A DNA stretch of 7,167 bases from an uncultured Erysipelotrichaceae bacterium (GCA_902782955.1 CACZPD010000219.1:1-7167), one strand, 5' to 3'; positions 1 to 5,866 are shown, numbered from the stretch's first letter. Notes: a model not told the origin generated them from the sequence alone. Made by a program: numbers and translations.

Positions 1-1688
1 CTGCATCTGATGTCAATGCCGGAATGACTGACGAGATAACGCAGGTTCTGTTCGTTGGCGACGAAAGAGCCGCCTCTTGCCATGATCTTGTCCAGCATTT
101 CCACGATCGTGACCTTTTTGCCTTTGCGGCTGAGATCGCATGCCAGCTCGCATCCGACATCACCGCCGCCGATTACGACGACATTTTCTCCGACGGTCTG
201 TTCGCCCATCAGTACCGGGATGGCGAGACATACATTCGGTTTATCTTTGCCCGGCACCGGGATGATGATCGGATCAGCGCCGGTCGCGATGATCGTATAA
301 TCCGGATCAAATGCTTTGACATCTTCGATGGAAGCGTTTTTGCTGAGTTCTGTTTTGATATTGTATTTTTTCACCTGACGGATCAGATATTCCACCTGGG
401 CTTTGACATCTGCCTTGAAGTCCGGCGCGCCTGCGGCCGCCATGGCGCCGCCCATGCGCTGTGTCTTTTCCCACAAGGTCACATCATAGCCGCGCTGTGC
501 CGCCGTGATGGCTGCTTTCATCCCGCCGGGACCGGCACCGATGACAAGGATCTTCTTCGGATCTTTTGCCGGTGTCAAGACATATTCGTTTTCGTGCATG
601 GAAACAGGATTGACTGCACATGGTCTCGGCCATCCCTTCATGGAATTGAAATGGCATTCGCCGCAGCCGATGCACGGATTGATCTCATCGGTCTGTCCGT
701 TTTTGACTTTGTTTGCCCAGTGCGGATCAGCGATCAGGCCGTGTCCGATAGCGATCAGGTCTACTTTGCCTTCCTGCAGCGCTTTTTCGGCTTCTTCCGG
801 ATGGTTGAGCTTGCCGTGTGCCATCAGCGGGATATTGCCGGTTACACTGCGGATCGTATCAGCAGCTTCCAGATCAAATCCGACGGGCTGGTAAACACTG
901 GAGACCATGCGCCAGCGGCAGGAGTAGGCACCTCTGCCGAAATGGATCAGGTCCACAAGACCGGAATCTGCGAGAGTCTTTGCGATCTCCAGGCCTTCCT
1001 CGAGCGGACGTTCGGGGTCATCAACGCTGTCGAGCGTCATCTTGACAGCGATCGGATAGAATTTCCCGCAGGCATTGCGAACTTCCTGGATGATCTCCAT
1101 CATGAAGCGCATGCGGTTTTCCAGGCTTCCGCCGTATTCGTCAGTACGGTGATTCCAGCGCGATGAATTGAACTGGTCGATCAGATATCCGCCGTAGGCA
1201 TGGATCTCGATGATATCCACACCGGCACCCATTGCCAGTTTGGCGGAATAGCCCATAGCCTTGACCAGCCGTTTGACGCCGTCAGTCGGCAGTTCACGGC
1301 AGATCAGTTCGGGATTGTAATAATTCGGACAGGGACTGGAAGAATATGGCGGTGTCTGCGGATCGATCCAGTTCATGCGGCCGATGCCGGGTGACAGCTG
1401 GATGCCGAATTTGGCGCCGTAGGCATGAACGCGCTCTGCGACTCTGTGCAGATTATAAACATCTTTTACGCTGGTCAGTTTCTGGCACGGGGCAGGTTCG
1501 AATTCCTCGCTGCAGACAACAGCGCCGGTCAGGACAAGGCCGCATCCGCCTTTTGCCCGTTCCCCGTAATAATCAACGTCTCTCTCATTGAATCCAAAGG
1601 TGTGGTCTGTCGTCGTTCCCATTGGAGCGAGAACGACGCGGTTTTTCAGCTGAAGCGTGCCGATATTGATTCGTTCGAACAGTTTCAT
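1..1688 (-). CDS. FMN/FAD/[4Fe-4S] NADH:flavin oxidoreductase, old yellow enzyme / 2,4-dienoyl-CoA reductase family (3' end off window)
   Basis: An open frame of 562 codons reads from an ATG at 1688 to the window edge without a stop. The C-terminus is missing; family members such as FadH are about 640-680 residues long. The N-terminal part is an OYE-type TIM barrel: MKLFERINIG start, APMGTT at about 21-26, EIHAYGGYLIDQF with H163 and Y168, then RTDEYGGSLENR. Y168 aligns with the catalytic Tyr166 of E. coli FadH (from memory). A [4Fe-4S] motif follows, C339-x2-C342-x2-C345-x11-C357; this C-x2-C-x2-C spacing resembles trimethylamine dehydrogenase more than FadH. An FAD-binding GAGPGG is at 384-389 and a second dinucleotide fold, GGGDVG, at 507-512. 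The start is set by TAAGGAG (1694-1700), five bases upstream. Enzymes of this build reduce enoyl or enone substrates with NAD(P)H in the cytoplasm. The substrate cannot be read from the sequence; bile-acid, dienoyl-CoA and amine substrates are all known in the family. It has no evident tie to the purine genes. Confidence 0.93.
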   Translation of the reverse strand, partial: MKLFERINIGTLQLKNRVVLAPMGTTTDHTFGFNERDVDYYGERAKGGCGLVLTGAVVCSEEFEPAPCQKLTSVKDVYNLHRVAERVHAYGAKFGIQLSPGIGRMNWIDPQTPPYSSSPCPNYYNPELICRELPTDGVKRLVKAMGYSAKLAMGAGVDIIEIHAYGGYLIDQFNSSRWNHRTDEYGGSLENRMRFMMEIIQEVRNACGKFYPIAVKMTLDSVDDPERPLEEGLEIAKTLADSGLVDLIHFGRGAYSCRWRMVSSVYQPVGFDLEAADTIRSVTGNIPLMAHGKLNHPEEAEKALQEGKVDLIAIGHGLIADPHWANKVKNGQTDEINPCIGCGECHFNSMKGWPRPCAVNPVSMHENEYVLTPAKDPKKILVIGAGPGGMKAAITAAQRGYDVTLWEKTQRMGGAMAAAGAPDFKADVKAQVEYLIRQVKKYNIKTELSKNASIEDVKAFDPDYTIIATGADPIIIPVPGKDKPNVCLAIPVLMGEQTVGENVVVIGGGDVGCELACDLSRKGKKVTIVEMLDKIMARGGSFVANEQNLRYLVSHSGIDIRC

Positions 1689-1719
1689 GATGACTCCTTA
1701 TAATGATGTTTCTGCTTCT

Positions 1720-1749
1720 ACAATAACATTCCTTTCAGGCATAAATAAA
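1720..1749 (-). promoter_or_regulatory. Weak candidate promoter for the flavin oxidoreductase
   Basis: On the minus strand, TATTGT (1725-1720) is preceded by TG one base upstream, which gives an extended -10 shape. A poor -35, TTTATT (1749-1744), lies 18 bases upstream. It sits between the upstream gene's terminator and the oxidoreductase ribosome binding site, where a promoter is needed. Both hexamers match consensus poorly. Confidence 0.25.
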
Positions 1750-1755
1750 GAAGGA

Positions 1756-1797
1756 GGAAAAGAAAAAACACAGAAGTCTTATGACAGACATCTGTGT
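1756..1797 (-). terminator. Rho-independent terminator after the beta-lactamase-family gene
   Basis: The stem pairs ACACAGA (1768-1774) with TCTGTGT (1791-1797). After one A-A mismatch, GTCT (1776-1779) pairs with AGAC (1786-1789) around a six-base loop. Read on the minus strand, the hairpin starts 15 bases past the stop codon and is followed by TTTTTTCTTTT (1767-1757). This separates the hydrolase transcript from the oxidoreductase gene. Confidence 0.8.
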
Positions 1798-1812
1798 ATT
1801 ATTTCTGCGGTA

Positions 1813-2805
1813 TTACAGATCGTTTTTCAGAATGGATAAACCGATTTGTTCTGCGTTGACGAGACCGTAGTTGACGGCTATCGCGGCGGCAGTCTTTGTT
1901 TCGCGGTTCAGGCCGATAAAGGCATTGAATGCGCCGGCTGCCCCGCCGTGCCAGCTGATCGGCGCGTCCTTTTCCAGACGCCAGGCAAGTCCGCTGTCGG
2001 CGTTCTTTTCACACGGCCCGTGGATCTCGTGGCAGACGGAAAGATAGGGCAGGGAACCGTCGAGGTTGATGCGGGCGAACTGAAGCAGGTCTTCGATGGT
2101 TGAGTTGAGTGCACCTGCAGGCGCGATGACATCTTCTTTTTCCCACTGCCAGCAGCGGCAGGGCTGGTCTTTTTTGTCATAACCTACCATATCCACATTG
2201 CCGAGGAACGTATTTTCCAGTTTGAGTTCCTCTTTGATATACCGGTCCATGCTGTCCCAGAAACCTTCGCCGCTGACCTGTCCGGCAATGTATCCGAGGA
2301 TACTCATGCCGATATTGGAATATACGAATTTGTACGGCTTGTCTTCGAGTACGGTATCCCGGATGATCCTGATCATGCCTTCTTCGTCCAGTTTGCCGCG
2401 GAACGGATTGGTATGGAACAGGCCGCCTTCCTTATTCATTTTCACGAAGAAGGGAATCGTTGTCAGAAGGGTATACGGCTGTGTTTTGAAGCCGGATGTA
2501 TGAGTCGCAAGTTTCTCCAGGGAAGGATAGTAGCGCTGCGGCAGACCTTCGATATAGCGGTCGATCGGCGCGGCAAGATCCAGCTTTCCTTCCGCTATGT
2601 ATTTGGCTGTCAGCGATGCGGTGAACAGCTTGCATATGGATCCGACAGGGTAAATCAGAGGTTCTGTGTATACTTCCATCCGGTCCGGACCCCAGTGATG
2701 AATATCCGTCGTACCATCTTTCAGGATTCCGATGGTGAGTTCAATATGTTTCCTGTTTTTGTACAGTTTGTCGATCTCTTTCTGTGTCTTTGCGGTAAAA
2801 AGCAT
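1813..2805 (-). CDS. Serine beta-lactamase / penicillin-binding-protein-like hydrolase (class C / esterase family)
   Basis: The product is 330 residues. The three active-site motifs of the beta-lactamase/DD-peptidase/EstB-like fold (Pfam Beta-lactamase type) are present in order: S56-I-C-K59 holds the nucleophile Ser and general-base Lys, Y162-S-N164 is the YxN motif, and H286-G-G is the KTG-equivalent box. THTSGF (101-106) and PAGALNST (229-236) are further family hallmarks. No signal peptide or membrane segment is visible, so a cytoplasmic hydrolase or esterase is more likely than a periplasm-type antibiotic resistance enzyme. The substrate is unknown. The start at 2805 is chosen because AAGGAG lies at 2820-2815. 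The frame stays open upstream to 2958, but that stretch overlaps the preceding gene and contains its terminator. The gene sits between two terminators and appears monocistronic. It is not a resistance gene by any evidence here. Confidence 0.88.
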   Translation of the reverse strand: MLFTAKTQKEIDKLYKNRKHIELTIGILKDGTTDIHHWGPDRMEVYTEPLIYPVGSICKLFTASLTAKYIAEGKLDLAAPIDRYIEGLPQRYYPSLEKLATHTSGFKTQPYTLLTTIPFFVKMNKEGGLFHTNPFRGKLDEEGMIRIIRDTVLEDKPYKFVYSNIGMSILGYIAGQVSGEGFWDSMDRYIKEELKLENTFLGNVDMVGYDKKDQPCRCWQWEKEDVIAPAGALNSTIEDLLQFARINLDGSLPYLSVCHEIHGPCEKNADSGLAWRLEKDAPISWHGGAAGAFNAFIGLNRETKTAAAIAVNYGLVNAEQIGLSILKNDL

Positions 2806-2829
2806 AATAAAGATCTCCTTGTCAACTGC

Positions 2830-2858
2830 ATTATAGCATTGCCCTCTGCAACAAAAAA
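2830..2858 (-). promoter_or_regulatory. Extended -10 promoter for the beta-lactamase-family gene
   Basis: On the minus strand a perfect TATAAT (2835-2830) is preceded by TGC (2838-2836), giving the extended -10 sequence TGCTATAAT. At the -35 spacing (17 bases) lies only TTTTTT (2858-2853), which is also the U-tract of the upstream terminator. The predicted start near 2823 gives a leader of about 18 bases containing the ribosome binding site. Confidence 0.65.
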
Positions 2859-2878
2859 CGCATCCCTTCGGGAATGCG
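2853..2878 (-). terminator. Rho-independent terminator after the purF-like gene
   Basis: CGCAT (2859-2863) pairs with ATGCG (2874-2878), and CCC (2864-2866) pairs with GGG (2870-2872), with one bulged A and a three-base loop (or a TTCG tetraloop in the alternative register). On the minus strand the stem is followed by TTTTTTG (2858-2852). It begins 10 bases beyond the stop codon. Confidence 0.85.
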
Positions 2879-2887
2879 CTGATTTGT

Positions 2888-4303
2888 TTATTCTTTGCCG
2901 TTCCAGCAGTATGTGCAGAGGCAGTCTTCCGGCAGGCCGACAGCCTTGACCATGTCATCCATGCGGTTGAATGCGAGGGATGAGAAGTTCATCTTTTCGC
3001 ACATGCGGTCAACCATCTTGTGATACCGGTCGGAATCCGGATTCGCGTAGTCTTCGAGGATCGTCCTGTTGACAGAACTTCCTTCTTCTTCTGCGATAAT
3101 GCGCCGTGCGATCAGTTCCATATCGCCGGTCGCGCGGGAGAACGCGATGTATTTGCATCCGAAGAGGATCGGCGGACACGCAGGACGTACATGTACTTCC
3201 TTTGCGCCGCTTTCATACAGGAAATCGGAAGTTTCCCTGAGCTGGGTCCCCCTGACGATGGAATCATCGATCAGCAGGAGACGTTTTCCCTGGATCAGTT
3301 CCTGTACAGGGATCAGCTTCATCTTGGCGATGAGGTTCCGCTTTGCCTGCATGGTGGGCATGAAGGAACGCGGCCATGTCGGCGTATATTTGATGAAAGG
3401 TCTGGAATACGGGACCTTGGATTCGTTGGAGTAACCGATGGCGTGGGCCAGACCGGAGTCAGGCACACCGGCAACGGTATCGATGTCATCGGCAGTCAGG
3501 AAGTCCCTGCGTGCCATATGTTCGCCGCAGCGGTAGCGCATTGCCTCAACGGTAACGCCTTCGTACTTGCTCGGCGGATATCCGTAATATGTCCAGAGGA
3601 ATGTGCAGATCCGCATCTTTTTGCCCGGACGCGCCAGCACGGATACCAGATCCGGGGTCATGATGACGATCTCACCCGGTCCGAGCTCCTTGTAGTCGGT
3701 GTAGCCGAGTTTCTGATAGGCAAAGGATTCAAAGGAAGCGCAGAAGCCTTCTTCTTTTTTTCCGATCAGGATCGGGGTCCTGCCGAGCTTGTCCCTTGCG
3801 CAATAGATGCCTTTCGGTGTCAGCAGCATGATCGACATGGATCCGTCGATCAGTTCCTGGGCAAGCTGGATCCCTTCGATCAGGTTGTCTTTCTGGTTGA
3901 TGACTGCCGCAACGAGTTCGGTCTTGTTGATCTCGTTCCCGCTCATTTCCAGGAAGTGTCCGTTGGAATTGGAGAAGATCTTCTCCACGATCTCATCGGT
4001 ATTGTTGATCTTGCCGATGGTGCAGATCGCGTAGGTGCCGTGGTGGCTCCGTACGATCAGCGGCTGCGGATCATAGTCGGAAATACATCCGATACCCATC
4101 ATTCCTTCCATTTCCTGCACATCGCCGGAAAACTTTGTACGGAACGGGGAATTCTCTATGTTGTGGATCGCCCGGTTGAAGCCGTCTTTCCCGTATAGTG
4201 CCAAACCGGCTCTTCTCGTGCCGAGATGGGAGTGATAATCGGTACCGTAAAACAGATCAAATACACAATCTTCTTTCAGAGCTGCGCCAAAGAATCCGCC
4301 CAT
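2888..4303 (-). CDS. purF: PurF-like amidophosphoribosyltransferase lacking the glutaminase nucleophile Cys
   Basis: The product is 471 residues, about PurF length. The PRTase half is convincing: the PRPP motif LLLIDDSIVRGT (342-353), PFIKYTPTWPRSF (302-314) and KMKLIPV (327-333). Likely [4Fe-4S] ligands by position are C233 (RICTF), C383 (FGCKY), C463 and C466 (CTYC), matching the Bacillus-type PurF pattern. The normal reaction is PRPP + glutamine to 5-phosphoribosylamine, the first step of purine synthesis. The N-terminus is odd. It begins MGGFFG where PurF has a mature N-terminal Cys (CGxFG), so residue 2 is Gly. The GHxRYST segment is replaced by GIGCISD (70-76), and the NGN motif by IGKINN (96-101). 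The glutaminase domain thus looks inactive, so free ammonia or a partner glutaminase may supply nitrogen, or the protein may be regulatory. The ATG at 4303 is set by AAGGGGG (4316-4310); an in-frame TTG at 4339 has no good ribosome binding site. It is divergent from purE. I recall similar MGGFFG starts in gut anaerobes, unverified. Confidence 0.85.
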   Translation of the reverse strand: MGGFFGAALKEDCVFDLFYGTDYHSHLGTRRAGLALYGKDGFNRAIHNIENSPFRTKFSGDVQEMEGMMGIGCISDYDPQPLIVRSHHGTYAICTIGKINNTDEIVEKIFSNSNGHFLEMSGNEINKTELVAAVINQKDNLIEGIQLAQELIDGSMSIMLLTPKGIYCARDKLGRTPILIGKKEEGFCASFESFAYQKLGYTDYKELGPGEIVIMTPDLVSVLARPGKKMRICTFLWTYYGYPPSKYEGVTVEAMRYRCGEHMARRDFLTADDIDTVAGVPDSGLAHAIGYSNESKVPYSRPFIKYTPTWPRSFMPTMQAKRNLIAKMKLIPVQELIQGKRLLLIDDSIVRGTQLRETSDFLYESGAKEVHVRPACPPILFGCKYIAFSRATGDMELIARRIIAEEEGSSVNRTILEDYANPDSDRYHKMVDRMCEKMNFSSLAFNRMDDMVKAVGLPEDCLCTYCWNGKE

Positions 4304-4327
4304 AAATATCCCCCTTTTTATGTGGGT

Positions 4328-4355
4328 AGTATATCGCAATAATTCCCTGCCGCAA
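4328..4355 (-). promoter_or_regulatory. Candidate promoter of the purF-like gene
   Basis: On the minus strand TATACT (4333-4328) is a good -10, with TTGCGG (4355-4350) as a half-matching -35 at a 16-base spacing. Transcription would begin near 4321, just ahead of the AAGGGGG ribosome binding site. The -35 overlaps the AT-rich palindrome at 4352-4366. Confidence 0.45.
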
Positions 4356-4366
4356 AATATTTTTGC
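4352..4366. repeat. Perfect AT-rich palindrome (GCAAAA-TAT-TTTTGC), possible operator
   Basis: Six-base arms flank a three-base centre. It overlaps the -35 of the candidate purF-like promoter, which is where a repressor would bind. The regulator is unknown and the site does not resemble the CCGAAC-type PurBox of Bacillus PurR. Confidence 0.4.
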
Positions 4367-4394
4367 AGAAAAAAAGTTCTTTTTATGCGGGAAA

Positions 4395-4439
4395 GCGGTT
4401 TCATTCTGACGGTACGCTGTACGGAATCGTTTACGCCGC
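4395..4439. repeat. Interrupted GC-rich dyad in the divergent promoter region
   Basis: Nested complementary arms are spaced symmetrically about 4417: GCGG (4395-4398) with CCGC (4436-4439), ATTC (4403-4406) with GAAT (4424-4427), and GTAC (4412-4415) with GTAC (4419-4422). It lies between the two divergent promoters and upstream of both predicted starts. A DNA-binding site is more likely than an RNA structure. The function is unknown. Confidence 0.3.
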
Positions 4440-4469
4440 GGAATAATGCAAATGAAGCGTTAAAAATAC

Positions 4470-4482
4470 GGCTGTTTTCTTT
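4470..4482 (+). repeat. 13-base direct repeat, copy 1
   Basis: GGCTGTTTTCTTT occurs here and identically at 4637-4649. This copy runs into the -35 of the purE promoter. The other copy is the closing arm and U-tract of the leader terminator. Confidence 0.6.
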
Positions 4483-4508
4483 ACATTCAAAATGTTTTTA
4501 TATACTAT
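4480..4508 (+). promoter_or_regulatory. Promoter of the purine operon (purE leader)
   Basis: TTTACA (4480-4485) is a good -35. The -10 lies in the AT-rich run starting at 4501, as TATACT (4501-4506, 15-base spacer) or TACTAT (4503-4508, 17-base spacer). Transcription would start near 4515 and leave about 150 bases of leader before purE. Confidence 0.6.
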
Positions 4509-4537
4509 ATATACGTCTTTTAGAGAGGAGGACCGCC

Positions 4538-4666
4538 ATGGCACTGTTATCCGGAAGATCTGCAGGTAAAAACTATGGTAGGGAATTCTCTTTTTATGTA
4601 AACCGCACAGCCGGCAGAGGGTATGTTCATACCGCAGGCTGTTTTCTTTTTGAGGAGGAAATATGA
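4538..4666 (+). CDS. Putative 42-residue leader peptide overlapping the purE start
   Basis: The ATG at 4538 has an ideal AGGAGG (4526-4531) six bases upstream, placed just after the predicted transcription start. The 42 codons read from MALLSGRSAG to FLFEEEI, and the TGA overlaps the purE ATG as ATGA. The peptide resembles no family I know. It has 6 Gly and 4 Arg, with no run of one amino acid typical of amino-acid attenuators. The coding stretch passes straight through the terminator hairpin at 4607-4651, so a translating ribosome would disrupt that hairpin and could also couple to purE. It may be a regulatory leader ORF rather than a functional protein. A chance ORF remains possible because the last third is dictated by the hairpin, U-tract and ribosome binding site. 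Confidence 0.5.
   Translation: MALLSGRSAGKNYGREFSFYVNRTAGRGYVHTAGCFLFEEEI
4560..4637 (+). promoter_or_regulatory. Possible antiterminator pairing in the purE leader
   Basis: CTGC-A-GGTA (4560-4568) can pair with TACC-GCAG (4630-4637): eight pairs with one bulged A. This would occupy the 3' side of the inner terminator hairpin and its junction with the outer stem, making it mutually exclusive with the terminator. It was found by eye, with no folding energies computed. Confidence 0.35.
4607..4651 (+). terminator. Attenuator-like intrinsic terminator in the purE leader
   Basis: The outer stem pairs ACAGCC (4607-4612) with GGCTGT (4637-4642). The inner stem pairs GGTAT (4620-4624) with ATACC (4629-4633) around GTTC. 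An internal loop (GGCAGAG opposite GCA) separates them. A T-tract TTTTCTTTTT (4642-4651) follows at once and leads directly into the purE ribosome binding site GAGGAGG (4652-4658). A terminator between promoter and first structural gene implies regulated readthrough. No purine, PRPP/ykkC, ZTP or THF riboswitch consensus was recognised. Confidence 0.6.
4637..4649 (+). repeat. 13-base direct repeat, copy 2
   Basis: Identical to 4470-4482 (GGCTGTTTTCTTT). Here it forms the 3' arm and U-tract of the leader terminator. Confidence 0.6.
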
Positions 4667-5148
4667 AGAAAGTCGGAATCGTCATGGGCTCTGACAGTGA
4701 CATGGAAGTCATGTCAAAAGCTGCCGGGGTGCTGGAATCCTTCGGGATCCCGTATGAGATGCATATCTATTCCGCGCACAGGACACCGGTCGAAACAGCC
4801 CGGTTTGCGGAAGAAGCGATCGGAAAAGATTTCGGAGTCATCATTGCCGGAGCGGGCATGGCGGCTGCACTGGCAGGTGTGCTGGCAGGGCATACGGTAA
4901 TTCCCGTTATCGGCGTGCCGCTGAAATCATCCGTACTGGACGGCGTGGACGCGCTGCTGTCCACAGTCATGATGCCGCCGGGGATACCGGTTGCGTGTGT
5001 GGCCATCAACGGTTCCAAAAATGCGGCATATCTCGCTGCCGAGATCCTCGCGGTTTCCGATCCGGAACTGCAGGAAAAACTGAAGGCAGACAGGGAAAAG
5101 ATGAAAAACACAGTACTTGAAAAAGACAGAAAGCTGAATGAGGAGTAA
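4663..5148 (+). CDS. purE: PurE, N5-carboxyaminoimidazole ribonucleotide mutase (class I type)
   Basis: The product is 161 residues, full length for PurE. It converts N5-CAIR to CAIR in the cytoplasm, usually as an octamer, and class I enzymes depend on PurK, which is not in this window. Visible motifs are the phosphate-binding GSDSD (9-13), SAHRTP (37-42) with the catalytic His39 (E. coli His45 equivalent), [10 protein letters not shown] (63-72), VIGVPLKSS (82-90) and MPPGIPV (104-110). The SAHRTP form argues for class I rather than the spirochaete-type class II. One residue is odd: the highly conserved His of the family's AAHLxG motif is Ala69 here (codon GCA at 4867-4869). The ribosome binding site is GAGGAGG (4652-4658). 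The start overlaps the stop of the leader ORF, and purC begins four bases after the purE stop. Confidence 0.95.
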   Translation: MKKVGIVMGSDSDMEVMSKAAGVLESFGIPYEMHIYSAHRTPVETARFAEEAIGKDFGVIIAGAGMAAALAGVLAGHTVIPVIGVPLKSSVLDGVDALLSTVMMPPGIPVACVAINGSKNAAYLAAEILAVSDPELQEKLKADREKMKNTVLEKDRKLNEE

Positions 5149-5152
5149 GGAA

Positions 5153-5866
5153 ATGGAAAAGTTAGAACAACTGTACGAAGGAAAAGCAAAAAAAGTATTC
5201 AAAACAGATGACGAAGATCTGTATATCGTATCCTACAAGGATGATGCGACAGCTTTTAACGGGGTTAAGAAGGGCACGATCGTCGGCAAAGGCGCCATCA
5301 ACAACCAGATGTCCAACCGTATCATGCAGTATCTGGAAAAGAACGGCATCCCGACACATTTCGTAAAGGAACTGAACGAAAGGGAGACCGTAGTCAGAAA
5401 AGTTACGATCGTTCCGCTGGAAGTCATTATCCGCAACGTTGCGGCAGGTTCTTTTTCCAAGCGTCTCGGCGTACCGGAAGGTTCCGCGCTGAAATGCACG
5501 ATCCTGGAATACTCCTATAAGAATGATGAACTCGGCGATCCGCTGATCAACGATTATCATGCGATCGCGATCGGTGCCGCAACCAGGGAAGAACTGGATA
5601 CCATTGCAGACTATACTTTCAAAATCAATGAACTTCTGAAGGCTCTTTTCAAGAAGATGAATATCGACCTGATCGATTTCAAGCTGGAATTCGGAAAGAC
5701 ATCAGACGGAAAGATCATCCTTGCGGATGAGATCTCTCCGGATACATGCCGTTTCTGGGACAGCACGACACATGAAAAACTGGATAAGGACCGTTTCCGC
5801 AGAGATCTCGGAAATGTTGAAGGTGCTTATCAGGAAGTTTTCAGACGCCTGAATGAGGAAGAATAG
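5153..5866 (+). CDS. purC: PurC, phosphoribosylaminoimidazole-succinocarboxamide (SAICAR) synthase
   Basis: The product is 237 residues, the usual length of the bacterial monofunctional enzyme. It joins CAIR and aspartate with ATP to give SAICAR, using the CAIR made by PurE. Motifs are [10 protein letters not shown] (7-16) in the ATP-binding lobe, signature [14 protein letters not shown] (88-101), signature LIDFKLEFG (173-181) and [13 protein letters not shown] (191-203). The ATG at 5153 is preferred because GAGGAG (5140-5145) lies seven bases upstream and [10 protein letters not shown] is the normal family start. An in-frame ATG at 5138 lies inside the end of purE and would put that site inside the gene. 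The tight spacing to purE indicates co-transcription. A terminator-like hairpin spans its stop codon. Confidence 0.97.
   Translation: MEKLEQLYEGKAKKVFKTDDEDLYIVSYKDDATAFNGVKKGTIVGKGAINNQMSNRIMQYLEKNGIPTHFVKELNERETVVRKVTIVPLEVIIRNVAAGSFSKRLGVPEGSALKCTILEYSYKNDELGDPLINDYHAIAIGAATREELDTIADYTFKINELLKALFKKMNIDLIDFKLEFGKTSDGKIILADEISPDTCRFWDSTTHEKLDKDRFRRDLGNVEGAYQEVFRRLNEEE

Noticed and set aside
24..1166. 380-codon plus-strand open frame antisense to the flavin oxidoreductase
   Set aside because: The minus-strand frame has clear OYE, Fe-S and FAD/NAD motifs and a good ribosome binding site. The plus frame shows no recognisable motif and is explained by codon bias on the other strand.
2806..2958. 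Extended N-terminus of the beta-lactamase-family protein to 2958
   Set aside because: The extension would run through the purF-like gene's 3' end and its terminator. The ATG at 2805 has AAGGAG at the right distance and a fitting family start.
3020..4198. 392-codon plus-strand open frame antisense to the purF-like gene
   Set aside because: Composition is typical of an antisense shadow (His/Asp/Phe-rich), with no domain, while the opposite strand encodes an obvious PurF homologue.
4301..4339. Upstream TTG start at 4339 for the purF-like gene, and a Cys codon farther upstream at 4352-4354
   Set aside because: The TTG lacks a suitable ribosome binding site and would fall within or after the promoter. 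The upstream Cys codon lies in promoter sequence and is not followed by a PurF-like N-terminus, so it cannot restore the missing nucleophile.
4515..4662. Purine, PRPP/ykkC, ZTP (pfl) or THF riboswitch in the purE leader
   Set aside because: None of the conserved core strings I know for these classes was found by eye. A covariance-model search could overturn this.
5138..5152. purC start at the in-frame ATG 5138
   Set aside because: It lies within the end of purE, and the GAGGAG at 5140-5145 serves the ATG at 5153, which gives the normal PurC N-terminus.
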